From the NCBI RefSeq assembly GCF_002024165.1, contig NZ_MWQN01000004.1:62001-126000 (forward strand): a stretch of DNA of 64,000 nucleotides, in the 5' to 3' direction. Source of the DNA: Embleya scabrispora. Its GTDB lineage: Bacteria; Actinomycetota; Actinomycetes; Streptomycetales; Streptomycetaceae. The notes under the pieces are model-generated. The model did no database searches and was not told the DNA's origin. It was given only the letters and a program-made list of their open reading frames with translations. Position 1 is the first letter of the stretch. Every line of letters begins with the position of its first letter. Of the stretch, positions 18,553 to 28,427 are shown in pieces. The position numbers and the translations under genes were made by a program.

Positions 18553-20019
18553 TCAGTGACCCGTGTGGTTCCCCGCCCACACCGCCGGGGTCCGGCCCGC
18601 CCAGGGGCTTGCCTGCTCGAGTTGTCCGGCAAGGCGGAAAAGGCGACCTTCGAGCCCGTATCCGGCGGCGAACTGCATACCGATCGGGAGACCCGTCTCC
18701 GCGTCGGCCGTCACCGGCACCGACATGGCGGGCGTGCCCGCCACGTTGAACACCACGGTGAACGGCGAAAGATCCAAGAGATACCGCAACCAGCCGAGAC
18801 CATCCAGCGTCTCCGCGTCCGCCGCGTGAGTGCCCAAGAACACGGGAAGCTCCGGCACGGTAGGGGTGAGCAATATGTCGTGGGCGCCGAAGTACCGCGC
18901 CAGACTCCGGGCGATCCGGTTGCGGACTTCGAGAGCGGTGACGAACTGGGCGCCGGTGACCCGCTGCCCGTAGTGGTAGCCGGCCAGGGTGGGCGGCTCC
19001 AGGGTCGAGGAGTCGATGGGGCGGTCGAAGGCGGCGGCCAACTCGTCGACCGAGGCCGTCAGATTCGCCGTCCACTGCCGGGCGCTGGCCAGGACGAACT
19101 CCTCCCAATCGACCCCGAGGTCGACCTCGACCTCCTCCACCCGGTGGCCGAGAGACTCGAGCAGGCGCGCGGTGCGGGAGAGCGCGTCGGCCACCGGCGT
19201 GATCGTGCGGCGCCCACCCCAGGCCTGGGTGAGTACGCCGATCCGCAGCGAGCCGGGATCGCGGCTGACTTCCTCCGCGTACGGCCGGGACGGCTCCTGG
19301 GCGAAGTACGGGTCACCCGGTTCCGGGCCGCGGATCTGGTCGAGCAGTGTCGCGCTGTCGCGTACGGTGCGGCTGACGCTGCCGTGCACGACCAGGCCGT
19401 TGAAGAGCTCGTCGAAGTAGGGCCCCACGGAGACCCGGCCACGGGTGGGCTTCAATCCGAACAGGCCGTTGTGGGCGGCGGGGACGCGGATCGAGCCGGC
19501 GGCGTCGGTGGCGTGCGCGATCGGGACCACGCCGGCGGCGACAGCCGCGCCGGCGCCCCCGCTGGATCCGCCCGCGCTGCGCGCCGGGTCCCACGGGTTG
19601 CGGGTCGCGCCGTACAGCACCGGCTCCGTCGTGTTGCTGTAGCCCATCTCCGGTGTCGCCGTGCGCCCGAACGTCACGAGCCCCGCGCGGCGCAAGCGCA
19701 GCATCAGCGAGGAGTCGGCGCCGGAGACGTTGCCGGCCGCGAGACGGCTGCCCAACTCCATTCGTTTCCCGGCCATGGCGACGGCCATGTCCTTGATCAG
19801 GAAAGGAACCCCGGCCAAAGGAGACCCGGCCGACGGAGCGCTGTCGGGACCGGGCTCGTCGTCGGTCGGCCATGTCTCCACGATGGCGTTGATCTGCGGA
19901 TCGACCGCCTGCGCGGCCTCGCGTGCGGCCGCTTCCAGTTCGGCGGGAGTCACCTCCCCTTCGGTCACCAGCTCCGCGAGCCCGACCGCGTCGAAGCTCA
20001 CGTACTCGGAAATTCTCAT
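18553..20019 (-). CDS. Amidase (amidase signature family)
   Basis: A 488-aa serine hydrolase with the amidase-signature triad: Lys76 (FLIKDMAV), cis-Ser152 in GGSSGG and nucleophile Ser176 in [19 protein letters not shown]. It would hydrolyse a small carboxamide to acid plus ammonia in the cytosol. The C-terminus ([22 protein letters not shown]) is complete. The ATG at 20019 has a GGGAG Shine-Dalgarno. The gene is divergent from a TetR regulator at 20148 across repeats containing AACGATACC, so substrate-linked derepression is likely. Substrate unknown. Confidence 0.93.
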   Translation of the reverse strand: MRISEYVSFDAVGLAELVTEGEVTPAELEAAAREAAQAVDPQINAIVETWPTDDEPGPDSAPSAGSPLAGVPFLIKDMAVAMAGKRMELGSRLAAGNVSGADSSLMLRLRRAGLVTFGRTATPEMGYSNTTEPVLYGATRNPWDPARSAGGSSGGAGAAVAAGVVPIAHATDAAGSIRVPAAHNGLFGLKPTRGRVSVGPYFDELFNGLVVHGSVSRTVRDSATLLDQIRGPEPGDPYFAQEPSRPYAEEVSRDPGSLRIGVLTQAWGGRRTITPVADALSRTARLLESLGHRVEEVEVDLGVDWEEFVLASARQWTANLTASVDELAAAFDRPIDSSTLEPPTLAGYHYGQRVTGAQFVTALEVRNRIARSLARYFGAHDILLTPTVPELPVFLGTHAADAETLDGLGWLRYLLDLSPFTVVFNVAGTPAMSVPVTADAETGLPIGMQFAAGYGLEGRLFRLAGQLEQASPWAGRTPAVWAGNHTGH

Positions 20020-20035
20020 TGTTGCTCCCATCGAG

Positions 20036-20096
20036 AACGATACCTTCGAGTCCCGAACGATACCAACCGGTATCGTGCAGCACCGACTGGTACCGT
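20036..20096. promoter_or_regulatory. TetR operator cluster between amidase and tetR
   Basis: The dyad ACGATACC-N4-GGTATCGT lies at 20057-20076. The half-site AACGATACC occurs twice exactly 20 bp apart (20036-20044 and 20056-20064), and a degenerate copy GCACCGACTGGTACCGT follows at about 20079-20095. Location between divergent tetR and amidase genes supports autorepression plus control of the amidase. Confidence 0.75.
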
Positions 20097-20147
20097 AACA
20101 GGAGAAATCAAGTGGCCCCACAACGGACCGGACGTCACGGAGCAGTC

Positions 20148-20792
20148 ATGGCAGCAAGCGTCAGCAGACCGAGCAGGGTGGCCAAACTGCCGCCTCGTGA
20201 GCGCATCCTCGACGCCGCGGAAGAACTCTTCCAGAGCGAGGGGATCCGGCGGGTGGGTGTCCAGACGATCGCCGAGCGGGCCGAAACCACCAAGATGGCG
20301 ATCTACCGGCACTTCGAAACCAAAGACGCGCTGGTCGCGGAGTGGCTGCGGATCGTCGCGGCCGAGTACCAGGCGGCCTTCGACCGGGTCGAGGCCGAGC
20401 ACCCCGGCCGCCCCGGGGACCAGATCCTTGGCCTGGCCCGCTTCATCGCCGAGGGATTGCCGGCGATTTCGCACCGGGGCTGCCCGTTCATCAACTCCAT
20501 CGCCGAGTTGCCCGACCGCTCCCATCCCGCACGGCAAGTGATCGAGAAGCACAAGGCTCACCAGGCCCACCGACTGGTCGGCATGTGCACCGCGGCCGGG
20601 CTGCGCGATCCGGAGCAGGCCGCGGCCGCGATCACCTTCGTACTGGAAGGCGCGCAGGTCAGCACCCACAACGGAAGCATCGATCAAGCGGGGGACCGCC
20701 TGCTGGGAATCGTCGAGGGAATCCTGGCTCACCACCGCTCCCCCCTCGGCGCGTCCCGGGCATCAACCGACGACACGGCAAAGGCGGTGTGA
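20148..20792 (+). CDS. TetR-family transcriptional regulator
   Basis: A 214-aa regulator with the TetR N-terminal domain (about residues 18-64: RERILDAAEELFQSEGIR, AERAETTKMAIYRHFETKDAL) and a TetR_C-like effector domain (ISHRGCPFINSIAELPD), a pattern frequent in TetR members that regulate oxidoreductases or hydrolases. The ATG at 20148 is preceded by CGGAGC. It is divergent from the amidase gene at 20019 and the shared spacer contains a clear dyad, so the amidase is the likely target. Confidence 0.92.
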   Translation: MAASVSRPSRVAKLPPRERILDAAEELFQSEGIRRVGVQTIAERAETTKMAIYRHFETKDALVAEWLRIVAAEYQAAFDRVEAEHPGRPGDQILGLARFIAEGLPAISHRGCPFINSIAELPDRSHPARQVIEKHKAHQAHRLVGMCTAAGLRDPEQAAAAITFVLEGAQVSTHNGSIDQAGDRLLGIVEGILAHHRSPLGASRASTDDTAKAV

Positions 20793-20877
20793 CCTTCTCC
20801 CAGACGACGGGGAGGCCCGTCGTAGTCGCCGGAACCAGGGCCACCGCAACCACGCGCCCTTGGCGTGAGTGCGGAAG

Positions 20878-20998
20878 ATGAGTCGGATCGGTCGCCGTGC
20901 GGGGAAGCAGGCACTGATCACGGGCGGGACAGGCAGCATCGGTTCCTTGGCCCCGAGCCCGCCGGGGATCGACGGCGACGCCGGCGCTCACCGGTGAG
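20878..20998 (+). pseudogene. Possible short-chain dehydrogenase N-terminal fragment
   Basis: A 40-codon frame reads MSRIGRRAGKQALITGGTGS then stops at 20998. The segment resembles the first beta strand and TGxxxGIG cofactor loop of short-chain dehydrogenases (KVALITGGTSGIG). Nothing after the loop fits the family, so it is at most a remnant. The assignment rests on one short motif. Confidence 0.3.
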
Positions 20999-21012
20999 CC
21001 CAAGGAGGAACG

Positions 21013-21411
21013 ATGCCGACAGCAGAGGTGATCCGGCCGCTGCTCGCACAACCGGCGGCCCTCGACGTCGGCGTCGTCCGTGCATCGGCCGACGGAGACA
21101 CCGTCCACGCCAACCCGCAGATCGAACACCAGGTCGGCCCCGTCCACCCGGCCTTCCCGGCCCCGACAGGGCCAACCGGTTCGGCCTGGCGCGACCTGGG
21201 CTGCTCTGAGTTGGGTGGAGTCCTTGAAGCCGGGTTATGGCGCCCGGCGAGCCGAGCCCCACACTCCTCCCGGAAACATGGCCACTGCCGAAACCACCCG
21301 GGCCGGAAGCAGTCTCACGCGGCGTTCCTTCAGCCGCGCCAAGTTCCAGGACCTCAACGACGAGTGCGGTCGGCAATACCTCCGTCACCTCTCCGGGATG
21401 TGCCGGAATGA
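21013..21411 (+). CDS. Doubtful hypothetical protein
   Basis: A frame with an excellent Shine-Dalgarno (AAGGAGG at 21002-21008) and a credible first 55 residues (MPTAEVIRPLLAQPAALDVG, VVRASADGDTVHANPQIEH). After about residue 60 the composition becomes shadow-like (RPASRAPHSSRKHGH). It may be a decayed gene whose start survived. No family recognised. Confidence 0.35.
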   Translation: MPTAEVIRPLLAQPAALDVGVVRASADGDTVHANPQIEHQVGPVHPAFPAPTGPTGSAWRDLGCSELGGVLEAGLWRPASRAPHSSRKHGHCRNHPGRKQSHAAFLQPRQVPGPQRRVRSAIPPSPLRDVPE

Positions 21412-21571
21412 ACGCCCTTGCGGTGCAGGACGTCGGAATCTCAACGGACACGAACTCTCACCAGACGAGATCACACGGTCAATCGACCGTCCTAGCGGCA
21501 GCCCTGACACCGCGGCGAGGTTCTCCGAAAATAGTCGAAGATCCTTGTCTACCTGCATCACCCCAACCCAC

Positions 21572-21757
21572 ACCAACGATCGTGTATTCATGCCATTCAT
21601 GACGCCCGTCAAGAATGAGTGATGGGTTTCTATTTACGGCGGAAGCCGGCCGCAACAGGAGTTCATCGCCCGTGATCTCCCGTGCAATAGGCATGACCCA
21701 TCCAGGTTCCGGATAAATCGGCCATGCCACGAGCGAAGGGTCCATCGACCGAAAGTC
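21572..21757 (-). pseudogene. SUKH-family internal remnant
   Basis: The bottom strand reads FRSMDPSLVAWPIYPEPGWV, MPIAREITGDELLLRPASAV and NPSLILDGRHEW. This corresponds to the central YPEPGGLLPxAxTxxGD segment of actinomycete SUKH proteins and resembles the second half of the 9.4-9.9 kb pseudogene (MPIAREVTCDQLFPRP). No N-terminal SUKH helix is present, so this is a fragment. A short GCGACC tandem repeat lies next to it at about 21772-21798. Confidence 0.5.
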
Positions 21758-22123
21758 CCGATATTTTGCTCCGCGACCGCGACCGCGACCGCGGTCGCGT
21801 CGATTTCGAGCAGGAGGGACCCGAACCAGTGGAATGATCACTTCCGTGGCCGGTGTGATCACGATGTCGGAGACGTCCCGGACATCCCCGTTGAACGAGT
21901 TGATCCCGCGCCGGTTCGGCAAGCCGATGACCGCGCCGCCGACACACCACGACCCATCCGCGTACCCGGCCGAGGACCGAGCGAGGAACGGGTGCGGCTG
22001 TCCACCGAACTCGACGTGCGGTGGTGGACGGCGTGCGCGAGCCGGGATCGTCCCTGTCCGGAACGGCGGCAGCTTTTTCACGGGTTTCGCTCTGAAACAG
22101 GTGCGTGGAGCGCTGACCCGGTG

Positions 22124-22711
22124 TCACAGGAGTGGGGCCATGCGGCATCGCTCCGGGTGGGCCCGGAGGCCGGGCGAGGTGAGTTCCAGGGCTCTGTTGT
22201 CCCTGCCGGCGGCCATGTGGTCGAGCCAACGTTCGTACCAGGCCAGGAAGTCGGCGGCCGACGAGACGTTCGGTCCCCACCACCCCGAGCCGTTGCCGAT
22301 CACGACGCGGCCGGTCAGGGGCCCCTCGAGTGCGATGAGGACCAGATCGAGACAGCCCATCTCGGCAATGGACAGAAACCTGTCGCGCGTGGTGCCGGCC
22401 GCGGGGACAAGATCGAATCCCCGGTTCTCGCCGGGGGGATCCATCGTGTAAATCGACGCCACAGAGCGAGCTGTCGGGTCGACGAGACCGTAGAACGGCC
22501 CGGCGCCCGAACTTCCGAGGTGCAGCAGGAACTGTCGGTAGGCGGCGGGGAGAAGCAGGTCGTGCTCGGCTTCGAAGGCGCTCAGTCGGGCAGCGGCCGA
22601 CGGGGCGCCCAGGCGGAACCGGTGCCGCTCCTCTCCGAACGAGTGGCTGCGATGTGGCCGGAAGGCGATGGCGGCCAGCTTGCGGCGGATCCGGGGAATG
22701 CGGGCATCCAC
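22124..22711 (-). CDS. SUKH (SMI1/KNR4) family protein
   Basis: A 195-aa protein from a GTG start. The SUKH core is visible: helix LSAFEAEHDLLLPAAYRQFL followed by LHLGSSGAGPFYGL, a middle region GFDLVPAAGTTRDRFLSIAE, the strand DLVLIALEGPLTGRVVIGNG, and a final helix SSAADFLAWYERWLDHMAAG. SUKH-1 proteins act as immunity proteins in contact-dependent and polymorphic toxin systems or as interaction modules. No toxin gene is adjacent, so it may be an orphan immunity gene. The arrangement beside another SUKH fragment suggests a former immunity array. Confidence 0.82.
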   Translation of the reverse strand: MDARIPRIRRKLAAIAFRPHRSHSFGEERHRFRLGAPSAAARLSAFEAEHDLLLPAAYRQFLLHLGSSGAGPFYGLVDPTARSVASIYTMDPPGENRGFDLVPAAGTTRDRFLSIAEMGCLDLVLIALEGPLTGRVVIGNGSGWWGPNVSSAADFLAWYERWLDHMAAGRDNRALELTSPGLRAHPERCRMAPLL

Positions 22712-23229
22712 GGCAGTTCTTCTTTCGTCCCCGGCAGCCTACCGCCCACGGGACCGTCAACCAGGCACTACCCGTTGGCTGGATGAGCGACCCGGCACGG
22801 CCGAACGTCTGCCGTAGGCGCGCCGCCGACCCGGACGACGAGACCGGCGCGTGAACACGCCCCCGGAGGGGCGACCTTCGCTGGACTGGGCCCATGGTCG
22901 AATCCGGTCACCGTCGTCGAGGGACGCCACCTGCACGCCCGGCCCACCACGACCCCGGGGCCGGTCTCCGCGCCGCACATCGCGCACTGCCCGATGTGCG
23001 GCGCCCAATACCCGGGCTGGTGGACTCGTTCCCGACTCCCGCAGTCGACCCGATCCCGGGACGACCCACGCCCGCGGCGGTCACCGGGACTCGGGGCGGG
23101 ACAGATCCTTCGAACCGCAGGCCACGCCCGGTCCGGTGGCCTGGCGGACATGGTGGGATCGGTGTCATTGCGCGGCGACCAGGTGGACGCGCAGGTCGCC
23201 ACCGGTGATCGGGGCATGGGGCGTGTCCG

Positions 23230-23743
23230 CGACCTTGACCGAAGCGGTCCCGGGGGCGTTCGAGTCGGATTCGGAGAGGGACGACCGAGGCCACCGAGTC
23301 GCGGTCGGGCGCGAGGGCCACCCGCATCAGGGCGCCGGTATCGGCGCACACGAACGACATGTTGTCGATCCAAAAGCGCGGCGAGCAGTGTGCGGGGTTT
23401 TGTCGCCGCCGGGCGTGCGTTCCTCGTCGAGGATGTACCAGGCGCCGATCCGGACGGCATCGTTGATGTGTTGGCGGCCGTTGCGGACCAGACGCATGCC
23501 GCGTCGGTACTCGTACGCCACGGCCACGTCACCGCCCGGGGAGACCATCTCGACGGTGGCCGCGGGGCTCCACACGCTCTCGCCGGACGGCAGGAACGAG
23601 TTCGTGCTCGAACGTCCGCGTTCCCTCGGCGCGGCGGGGTTGCGGGGGTCACGGAAGAAGATGCGTTTGTCCGCGTCCTGGTACACACGGTGTCGGCATC
23701 GGGCGCGAACAGGGGTACCGACTCCGACGGAGCGCGCGGGCAC
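23230..23743 (-). pseudogene. Decayed hypothetical gene
   Basis: Bottom-strand pieces in two frames read like real protein: YQDADKRIFFRDPRNP, NSFLPSGESVWSPAATVEMV, GDVAVAYEYRRGMRLVRNGR and AVRIGAWYILDEERTPGGD, then after a shift MSFVCADTGALMRVALAPDR. The stretch is interrupted at least once, near 23370, and I cannot assign a family. The following 450 bases (22760-23230) show only low-complexity frames. Confidence 0.4.
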
Positions 23744-23789
23744 GTGAACTCGTCGCCTGCGGCGGGGCGACCACGCGCCCGGTGATCAG

Positions 23790-24305
23790 GCCGAACGCCG
23801 CGGCACGGCGCCCTCGGCCGGGCGGGCTCGGGACGATGCCGGCCACCCGGGTGTGGTCGCGGTCGAAGAGCCGGCGTGGGCCATGCGGGCCAGGATCACC
23901 GGGTACGTCCGCAGCACGTCGTGGGTGCGGTAGCCGGGCGGCAACTGGTCGAACAGCCAGGCGACGGCGGTGTCCTCCCAGCCCGCCTCGCCGGGAGGAC
24001 GCACACCCCGAGGCCACCCAGACGGCGCGATACCCGGCAGGCCGGGTAGCCGCGTGGATGGATCTTGGTGCATGTCTCCATCCGGTGTAGGCGTCGGCCA
24101 GGGGGAGCGTCGTCTCGGCCTGACTCCGGGTGACCTGGAGATCCCACGTGACGTGCAGCAGCTCCTCGGTGAACGCGAGGGGTGATGCGTCCGGACAGCG
24201 CGGCAGATCCATGGTCTTGGGTGGCTCGTACGGCGGCGCGTCCTTGTGGTTCAACGGCAGCACGTTGTAGTCACCGAGGGGGAAATCGCCGAACCTGCTG
24301 GTCAT
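23790..24305 (-). pseudogene. Decayed hypothetical gene with intact start
   Basis: Begins with a convincing N-terminus at 24305 (MTSRFGDFPLGDYNVLPLNH, then PDASPLAFTEELLHVTWDLQ and SQAETTLPLADAYTGW). It then shifts frame; a later segment in another frame reads GWEDTAVAWLFDQLPPGYRT and HDVLRTYPVILARMAHA. The motifs look like one conserved actinomycete protein of unknown function that has acquired two or more frameshifts. Confidence 0.45.
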
Positions 24306-24439
24306 GCCGAAGCCTCTCTCTCCGGGCCGACGGTCTGGATCGTGCTTGGCGCACGGACGGCCGGTTGCCCGATCACACCGAAACAGACAACAAATTGGGG
24401 GGCGTGTGGTGGTGCGCACGCCCTGGTCGAGGCGGGGCA

Positions 24440-24600
24440 CCCGGCGCGCGGCCACCCTCGTCGTACTCGTCGCGGCCGAGCACGGCGTGGCGCTGGTACC
24501 AAAGACGGTGCGGAGCCTTCGGCTCGACGGCGTGGCCTGTATACCGCTCGCCGAGAGGGAAACCATCGACCTCGTCCGGGGCCCCGAGCAGGACATACCA
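24440..24600 (+). pseudogene. LysR-type regulator C-terminal remnant
   Basis: The top strand reads VVLVAAEHGVALVPKTVRSL followed by RLDGVACIPLAERETIDLV. This is the typical end of a LysR effector-binding domain (AAGxGVALVPxSVRxLxxxGVxYxPL). There is no DNA-binding domain upstream, so only a fragment survives. Confidence 0.45.
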
Positions 24601-24763
24601 CGCCGACCGTGCGGCGGGTGGCCTCGATCATCGAGCAGTGCGTACCGCTCCGTAGCCGCCCCGCATGGCCCCGGGACGCACGCGCCTGATGCCGGTTCGG
24701 TCCGGGCCGAGTCGACGACGGGTCGCGACCCGGGCCGGGGCGCGCCGGGGTTTCACCCCTTGC

Positions 24764-25243
24764 TCAGAAGCCATAGGTCATGACGGCCGTCGCGGAGGTG
24801 AAGTCGAGACGGACGCCGGCCTCGTTGGACGACCACTGTCCGTCGGCGGGGAGAAACGAACGCAACGGCACCGGTACCTCCGGGGGTCGTGCGGCCGGCC
24901 GCCATGGTCCCCACTTCTGCACGGTCGTGGTGTCCGCGAGGCGGACGACGGCGTAATAGAAATGATCCGATGGACCGGGCGGCCCCAAGTCGCGCCCGTC
25001 ATCGCCCAGATCGGAGGACCAGGCACACCAGTGCGCGGAGACCACGGGCCCCAACTGGGACACCCCCTGGAACACCTCCGCCAGACCGGACGTCTGCGTC
25101 GGCCCACAGCCGACCCCGGGCGGCCCGGCATGCGAGTCGTCCCCTTCGCCCCCGCTGCCGCACGCCCCGGTGAGCGCGACGGACACCGCGACGAATGCCA
25201 CAGCCGCCGCTCGCGCCCCGATCGTCGTCCTCGACCCGCCCAT
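24764..25243 (-). CDS. Putative secreted lipoprotein
   Basis: A 159-aa product with a lipoprotein signal: Arg-containing N-terminus, hydrophobic core AAAVAFVAVSVALTG, and lipobox LTGAC with the lipidated cysteine at residue 28. A Gly/Ser/Asp-rich linker and an extracellular domain follow (LAEVFQGVSQLGPVVSAHWC, DHFYYAVVRLADTTTVQKWG) that ends with VRLDFTSATAVMTYGF. The first four residues after the start are MGGS. I recognise no named domain. It would be anchored on the outer face of the membrane. Confidence 0.75.
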   Translation of the reverse strand: MGGSRTTIGARAAAVAFVAVSVALTGACGSGGEGDDSHAGPPGVGCGPTQTSGLAEVFQGVSQLGPVVSAHWCAWSSDLGDDGRDLGPPGPSDHFYYAVVRLADTTTVQKWGPWRPAARPPEVPVPLRSFLPADGQWSSNEAGVRLDFTSATAVMTYGF

Positions 25244-26064
25244 GTGCCCGTCCCCCTGCTCGACACGGAATCGACACCCGAGTCTGGCACCGGGATCATC
25301 CCCGGCGCGTCAGACTTCGTGCGTACTCGAGCGTCACGCCGCCCTTCCCCGCCGCACACGACTACCGTCCCTCGCTCGACGAACGCCACACCGAGAGCGG
25401 CGACCTCGTCGCGTACGGCCACCGAGAGCCGCGCCATGCGGACCTGCGGAGTATGCGGCCACCACGCGATCGTCCGCATCGGGCGACCTCGTACTGGGGT
25501 TGCGTGACCCGCGCGTCGGCTCCCCGACACGCCACCCAGGGCCCCGGAACCCGGCACGTCGGGGTCCGGGGTCCTTCCTCGTCTCGGTGGGGACGCACCA
25601 ACGGGCCGGGTTTCGGATTCGGGATCCAACGACTGTCGGCGGCCGCGTCGGGGAATCCCGACGAACTTCGTGATCGGGGATTGGCCGATATTCGCCGTCG
25701 ACGGTGGGGGCGAGTACATGTCTGGGTTGCGTGGTGCGCCAGGGAGTCCGGAAGTCCCCTATCGGCGGCGCGTCGCTCCGTATTCCCGGCTTTTTCGGCC
25801 ATGTCGTGAACAGAATACGAGACTCGGAGCCGGACGCCCGTTTTCCGGCCGACCGGCCGCTTCGCGTTTTCAGGCCCGTTTGAGGGATCTTCCGGACGTC
25901 TGCTCGACGGCGGCCGGGGGTTCCCGTCCGTGGACGTGAGTCGTAATGTGGTCGGCGGTCCCCGGGACGGCCGTAGTCGTCCATCCGGACCGCGGTCGAT
26001 CTTTCGACGCTTGTCCACAGGGCGTTTACATGATCGCCGAATGGGCTTTGGAAAGAGGTTTCCT
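25244..26064. other. Long intergenic region upstream of the 26-34 kb operon
   Basis: 820 bases with no convincing gene on either strand. It separates the lipoprotein gene, which points away, from the first TenA-like gene, so it should contain the operon promoter. The sequence just before 26041 (TTGTCCACAGGGCGTTTACA at 26009-26028) is relatively AT-rich, but a properly spaced -35/-10 pair is not evident. Confidence 0.5.
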
Positions 26065-26733
26065 GTGGCTGCCACCGAATTCCTCGACGCAGTCGGTGTG
26101 AATGTGGCCGATCACGTCCGATCCAACGAATTCCTCGCGCTGGCGCGCGAGGGAAAGATCGACACCGAGCGACTGAAGCGCTTCGCCCTCGCTGAATTCC
26201 AGTCGCAGGAGGCGGAGTTCACGGCCTATGGGCTGTTGCTGTCGCGGTACCCGCACGAGGTCCCCGGTGGGTTCTTCTCCTTCGTGGCGCACGAACTCAT
26301 GCAGGCGCGTCATCGCATGGTTTCGGGGGCCGCCCCCGCGTTGGGAATGTCCCCGGACGAGATGCGACGCGCCCCTGTGGCCGGGCCTGTGCGGCGGTTC
26401 ACCGAGTTCATCTCGTGGGTTGCGCTGCACGCGGGAGCAGCGGAAGCCGCGTTGACGGCACGGACGGACTTCACGTTGTGGTGCAACAGTTGCGCGGAAC
26501 TCGCCGACGTACTGCGCGACGCGGACGACGTACCCGAGGAAGTCGTCGCCTACATCGACGCCTACCGCGACAACCCGCCCGAAGTGGCCGACGGCGTACT
26601 TCAGGTCATCGAGCACGGCTTGGCCCAGGGCGAGCCCCGAGACTGGGTGACTCGCAGTGCGGTCCGCATGGATCCGGCCCTGCGTGCTTGGTGGCAGTCC
26701 GCAGCCGTGGGCAGGCAGGAGTCCGGGTGGTGA
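26065..26733 (+). CDS. TenA/PqqC-like (heme-oxygenase-fold) protein, first paralogue
   Basis: A 222-aa helical protein from a GTG at 26065 with Shine-Dalgarno GAAAGAGG; the upstream ATG at 26041 lacks one. The layout resembles TenA/PqqC: helix AEFQSQEAEFTAYGLLLSRY, helix FFSFVAHELMQARHRMV, linker ALGMSPDEMRR, helix WVALHAGAAEAALTARTDFT and a C-terminal block VADGVLQVIEHGLAQGEPRD. It shares these blocks with both halves of the protein at 31555-32967. Members of this fold hydrolyse thiamine fragments, oxidise PQQ precursors, or act as diiron oxygenases. The residues that would ligate metal are not conserved across the three copies, so the reaction is open. First gene of the operon. Confidence 0.72.
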   Translation: MAATEFLDAVGVNVADHVRSNEFLALAREGKIDTERLKRFALAEFQSQEAEFTAYGLLLSRYPHEVPGGFFSFVAHELMQARHRMVSGAAPALGMSPDEMRRAPVAGPVRRFTEFISWVALHAGAAEAALTARTDFTLWCNSCAELADVLRDADDVPEEVVAYIDAYRDNPPEVADGVLQVIEHGLAQGEPRDWVTRSAVRMDPALRAWWQSAAVGRQESGW

Positions 26734-26840
26734 TGCACCTGCCGTGATTCTCCCGACCCTTTGACGGAACTCCCGTCACGGCAACCGTTCTCGTCGAATG
26801 CCCCGATCGGCTCGGCCCCCGGGCGTGGAAGGAGCCTTGT

Positions 26841-28331
26841 GTGGAGGGAACCGAGGGACACGAGACGTTGCGGCAGTGGGAGATCGACGTCTTCCGGACC
26901 CGACTCCGCGCCTCCATAGCCGAACTCGAAGGCGTGTTGCGTCGACCGGAGTTCGGCGCCGCGAGCACCACACTGGGAGGAGAACTGGAACTGTTCCTCG
27001 TCCACGGCGACGGCTCAGCGGCTTTGGTGGGTGATGTCGTGCGCACTGCGGTCGCGGACGAGCGGGTAGCTCCCGAGGTGGACCGCTTCCTCCTCGAAGT
27101 GAACCTGACGCCGGTACGAGCCGCCGGTGCCCCGTTTCGGTCCATGGCCGCCGAGAGCGGCGAAGTTCTGGCCGCGATCGCCGACGCGACTCCGCGATCC
27201 GCGGTCGAGCCGGTGACCATCGGCAGCCTGCCCACGCTGACGTCGGCCGATGTGGGCCCCGGGGCGCTGACCCCGTGCCCCAGGTACAGGGCGCTCGAGC
27301 GGGCCTTCACCGCGGGGCATCCACTCCCCTTCGCCTTCACCCTCGACGGAGCGGAACCCACCACCGTGCGTGCTCGGTCCGTCGCGGTCCAGGGCGTGTC
27401 CTGTTCATGGCAGGTCCATCTGTCGGTCGCTACGGACGCGTTCACTCGTACCTACAACGCCGCCCAACTCGCCACCTCGCCCGTTCTGGCCGCGGCGTGC
27501 AACTCCTCGTTGATGCTGGGCCGGCGATTGTGGCAGGAAACCCGCATCCCCATGTACGAGCACGGCTTCGGCGACCGCTCGGACGGTGCTCATCGGCCGC
27601 CGCGTGTCGCCTTCGGGCCGAGCGGGCGGTGGCTGGTCGGGGGCGTGCGACAACTCTTCGAGAACGCGGTGCGTTGGTACGACGTTCTGGAACCGGTCGT
27701 CTTGGACATCCCACCGCGTCCGGATGCGGCGGACACGGACGTGCCGGGTCTGCGGGAACTGCGTGCCCACATGAGTACGGTGTGGTGGTGGAATCGGCCG
27801 GTCTACGATCCCTCCGGACACGGACACGTACGCATCGAATTTCGCGCGTTGCCCTCCGGTCCGACCACTGTCGACATGGCGGCAAACGGTGCCTTTCTCG
27901 TGGGACTGACCACAGGACTCGCGGCGAAGACCGACGTGGCGACGCTTTTGCCGTTCACGTACGCGCAGGAGAACTTCTACCTCGCGGCGGAGAACGGCTT
28001 GGACGCGCGCCTGTGGTGGCCCTCGACCGTCGGCGAGTCCCCCGCCCGTCGCCGGGCCGCCGATCTGGTGCGCGAGTTGCTGCCGCTCGCCGCCGCCGGC
28101 CTGCGCTCTCTCGGGGTCGACCGGGAGGAATGCGAATCACTGCTCGCGATAATCCACGCACGCGCGACCACCGGCATCACCGGGGCAACCTGGCAACACC
28201 GGACACTCGCGGCGCTCGAGCACGACTTCGGTCGTGCGGACGCCTTGCGAACATTGACCCGCACCTACGCCGACCTGTCGCGCACCGGCGCTCCCGTGCA
28301 CACGTGGCCCGTACCCACCCCGGGCCTGTGA
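26841..28331 (+). CDS. Glutamate-cysteine ligase family 2 (GCS2) carboxylate-amine ligase
   Basis: A 496-aa protein from a GTG at 26841 with Shine-Dalgarno GGAAGGAG. The GCS2/YbdK/EgtA fold is indicated by the acidic metal-binding strand LGGELELFLVHGDG near residue 55, EVNLTP and a later arginine strand HVRIEFRALPSGPTTVDM. The conserved QVHLSVATDAF segment lies in the middle. Such enzymes use ATP and Mg2+ to join a carboxylate to an amine through an acyl phosphate. Position between a TenA-like gene and an amino-acid flavoenzyme argues for amide formation on an amino-acid-derived intermediate rather than glutathione or ergothioneine synthesis. A second family member, of YbdK type, lies at 60.4 kb. 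Confidence 0.82.
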   Translation: MEGTEGHETLRQWEIDVFRTRLRASIAELEGVLRRPEFGAASTTLGGELELFLVHGDGSAALVGDVVRTAVADERVAPEVDRFLLEVNLTPVRAAGAPFRSMAAESGEVLAAIADATPRSAVEPVTIGSLPTLTSADVGPGALTPCPRYRALERAFTAGHPLPFAFTLDGAEPTTVRARSVAVQGVSCSWQVHLSVATDAFTRTYNAAQLATSPVLAAACNSSLMLGRRLWQETRIPMYEHGFGDRSDGAHRPPRVAFGPSGRWLVGGVRQLFENAVRWYDVLEPVVLDIPPRPDAADTDVPGLRELRAHMSTVWWWNRPVYDPSGHGHVRIEFRALPSGPTTVDMAANGAFLVGLTTGLAAKTDVATLLPFTYAQENFYLAAENGLDARLWWPSTVGESPARRRAADLVRELLPLAAAGLRSLGVDREECESLLAIIHARATTGITGATWQHRTLAALEHDFGRADALRTLTRTYADLSRTGAPVHTWPVPTPGL

Positions 28332-28427
28332 GCCGCCGCCCGGCCTCCGGCGGCCATGGATACCGCAAACACCCAGGGAGTTCTCGCTGCCCCGCGTTCG
28401 CCCCCTCGCCCCGCGAATGAGGTACCG

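Noticed and set aside
21772-21798. GCGACC tandem repeat that could be a CRISPR or microsatellite signal
   Set aside because: Only about four 6-bp units with no spacers; simple-sequence noise in GC-rich DNA. No CRISPR array was found anywhere in the window.
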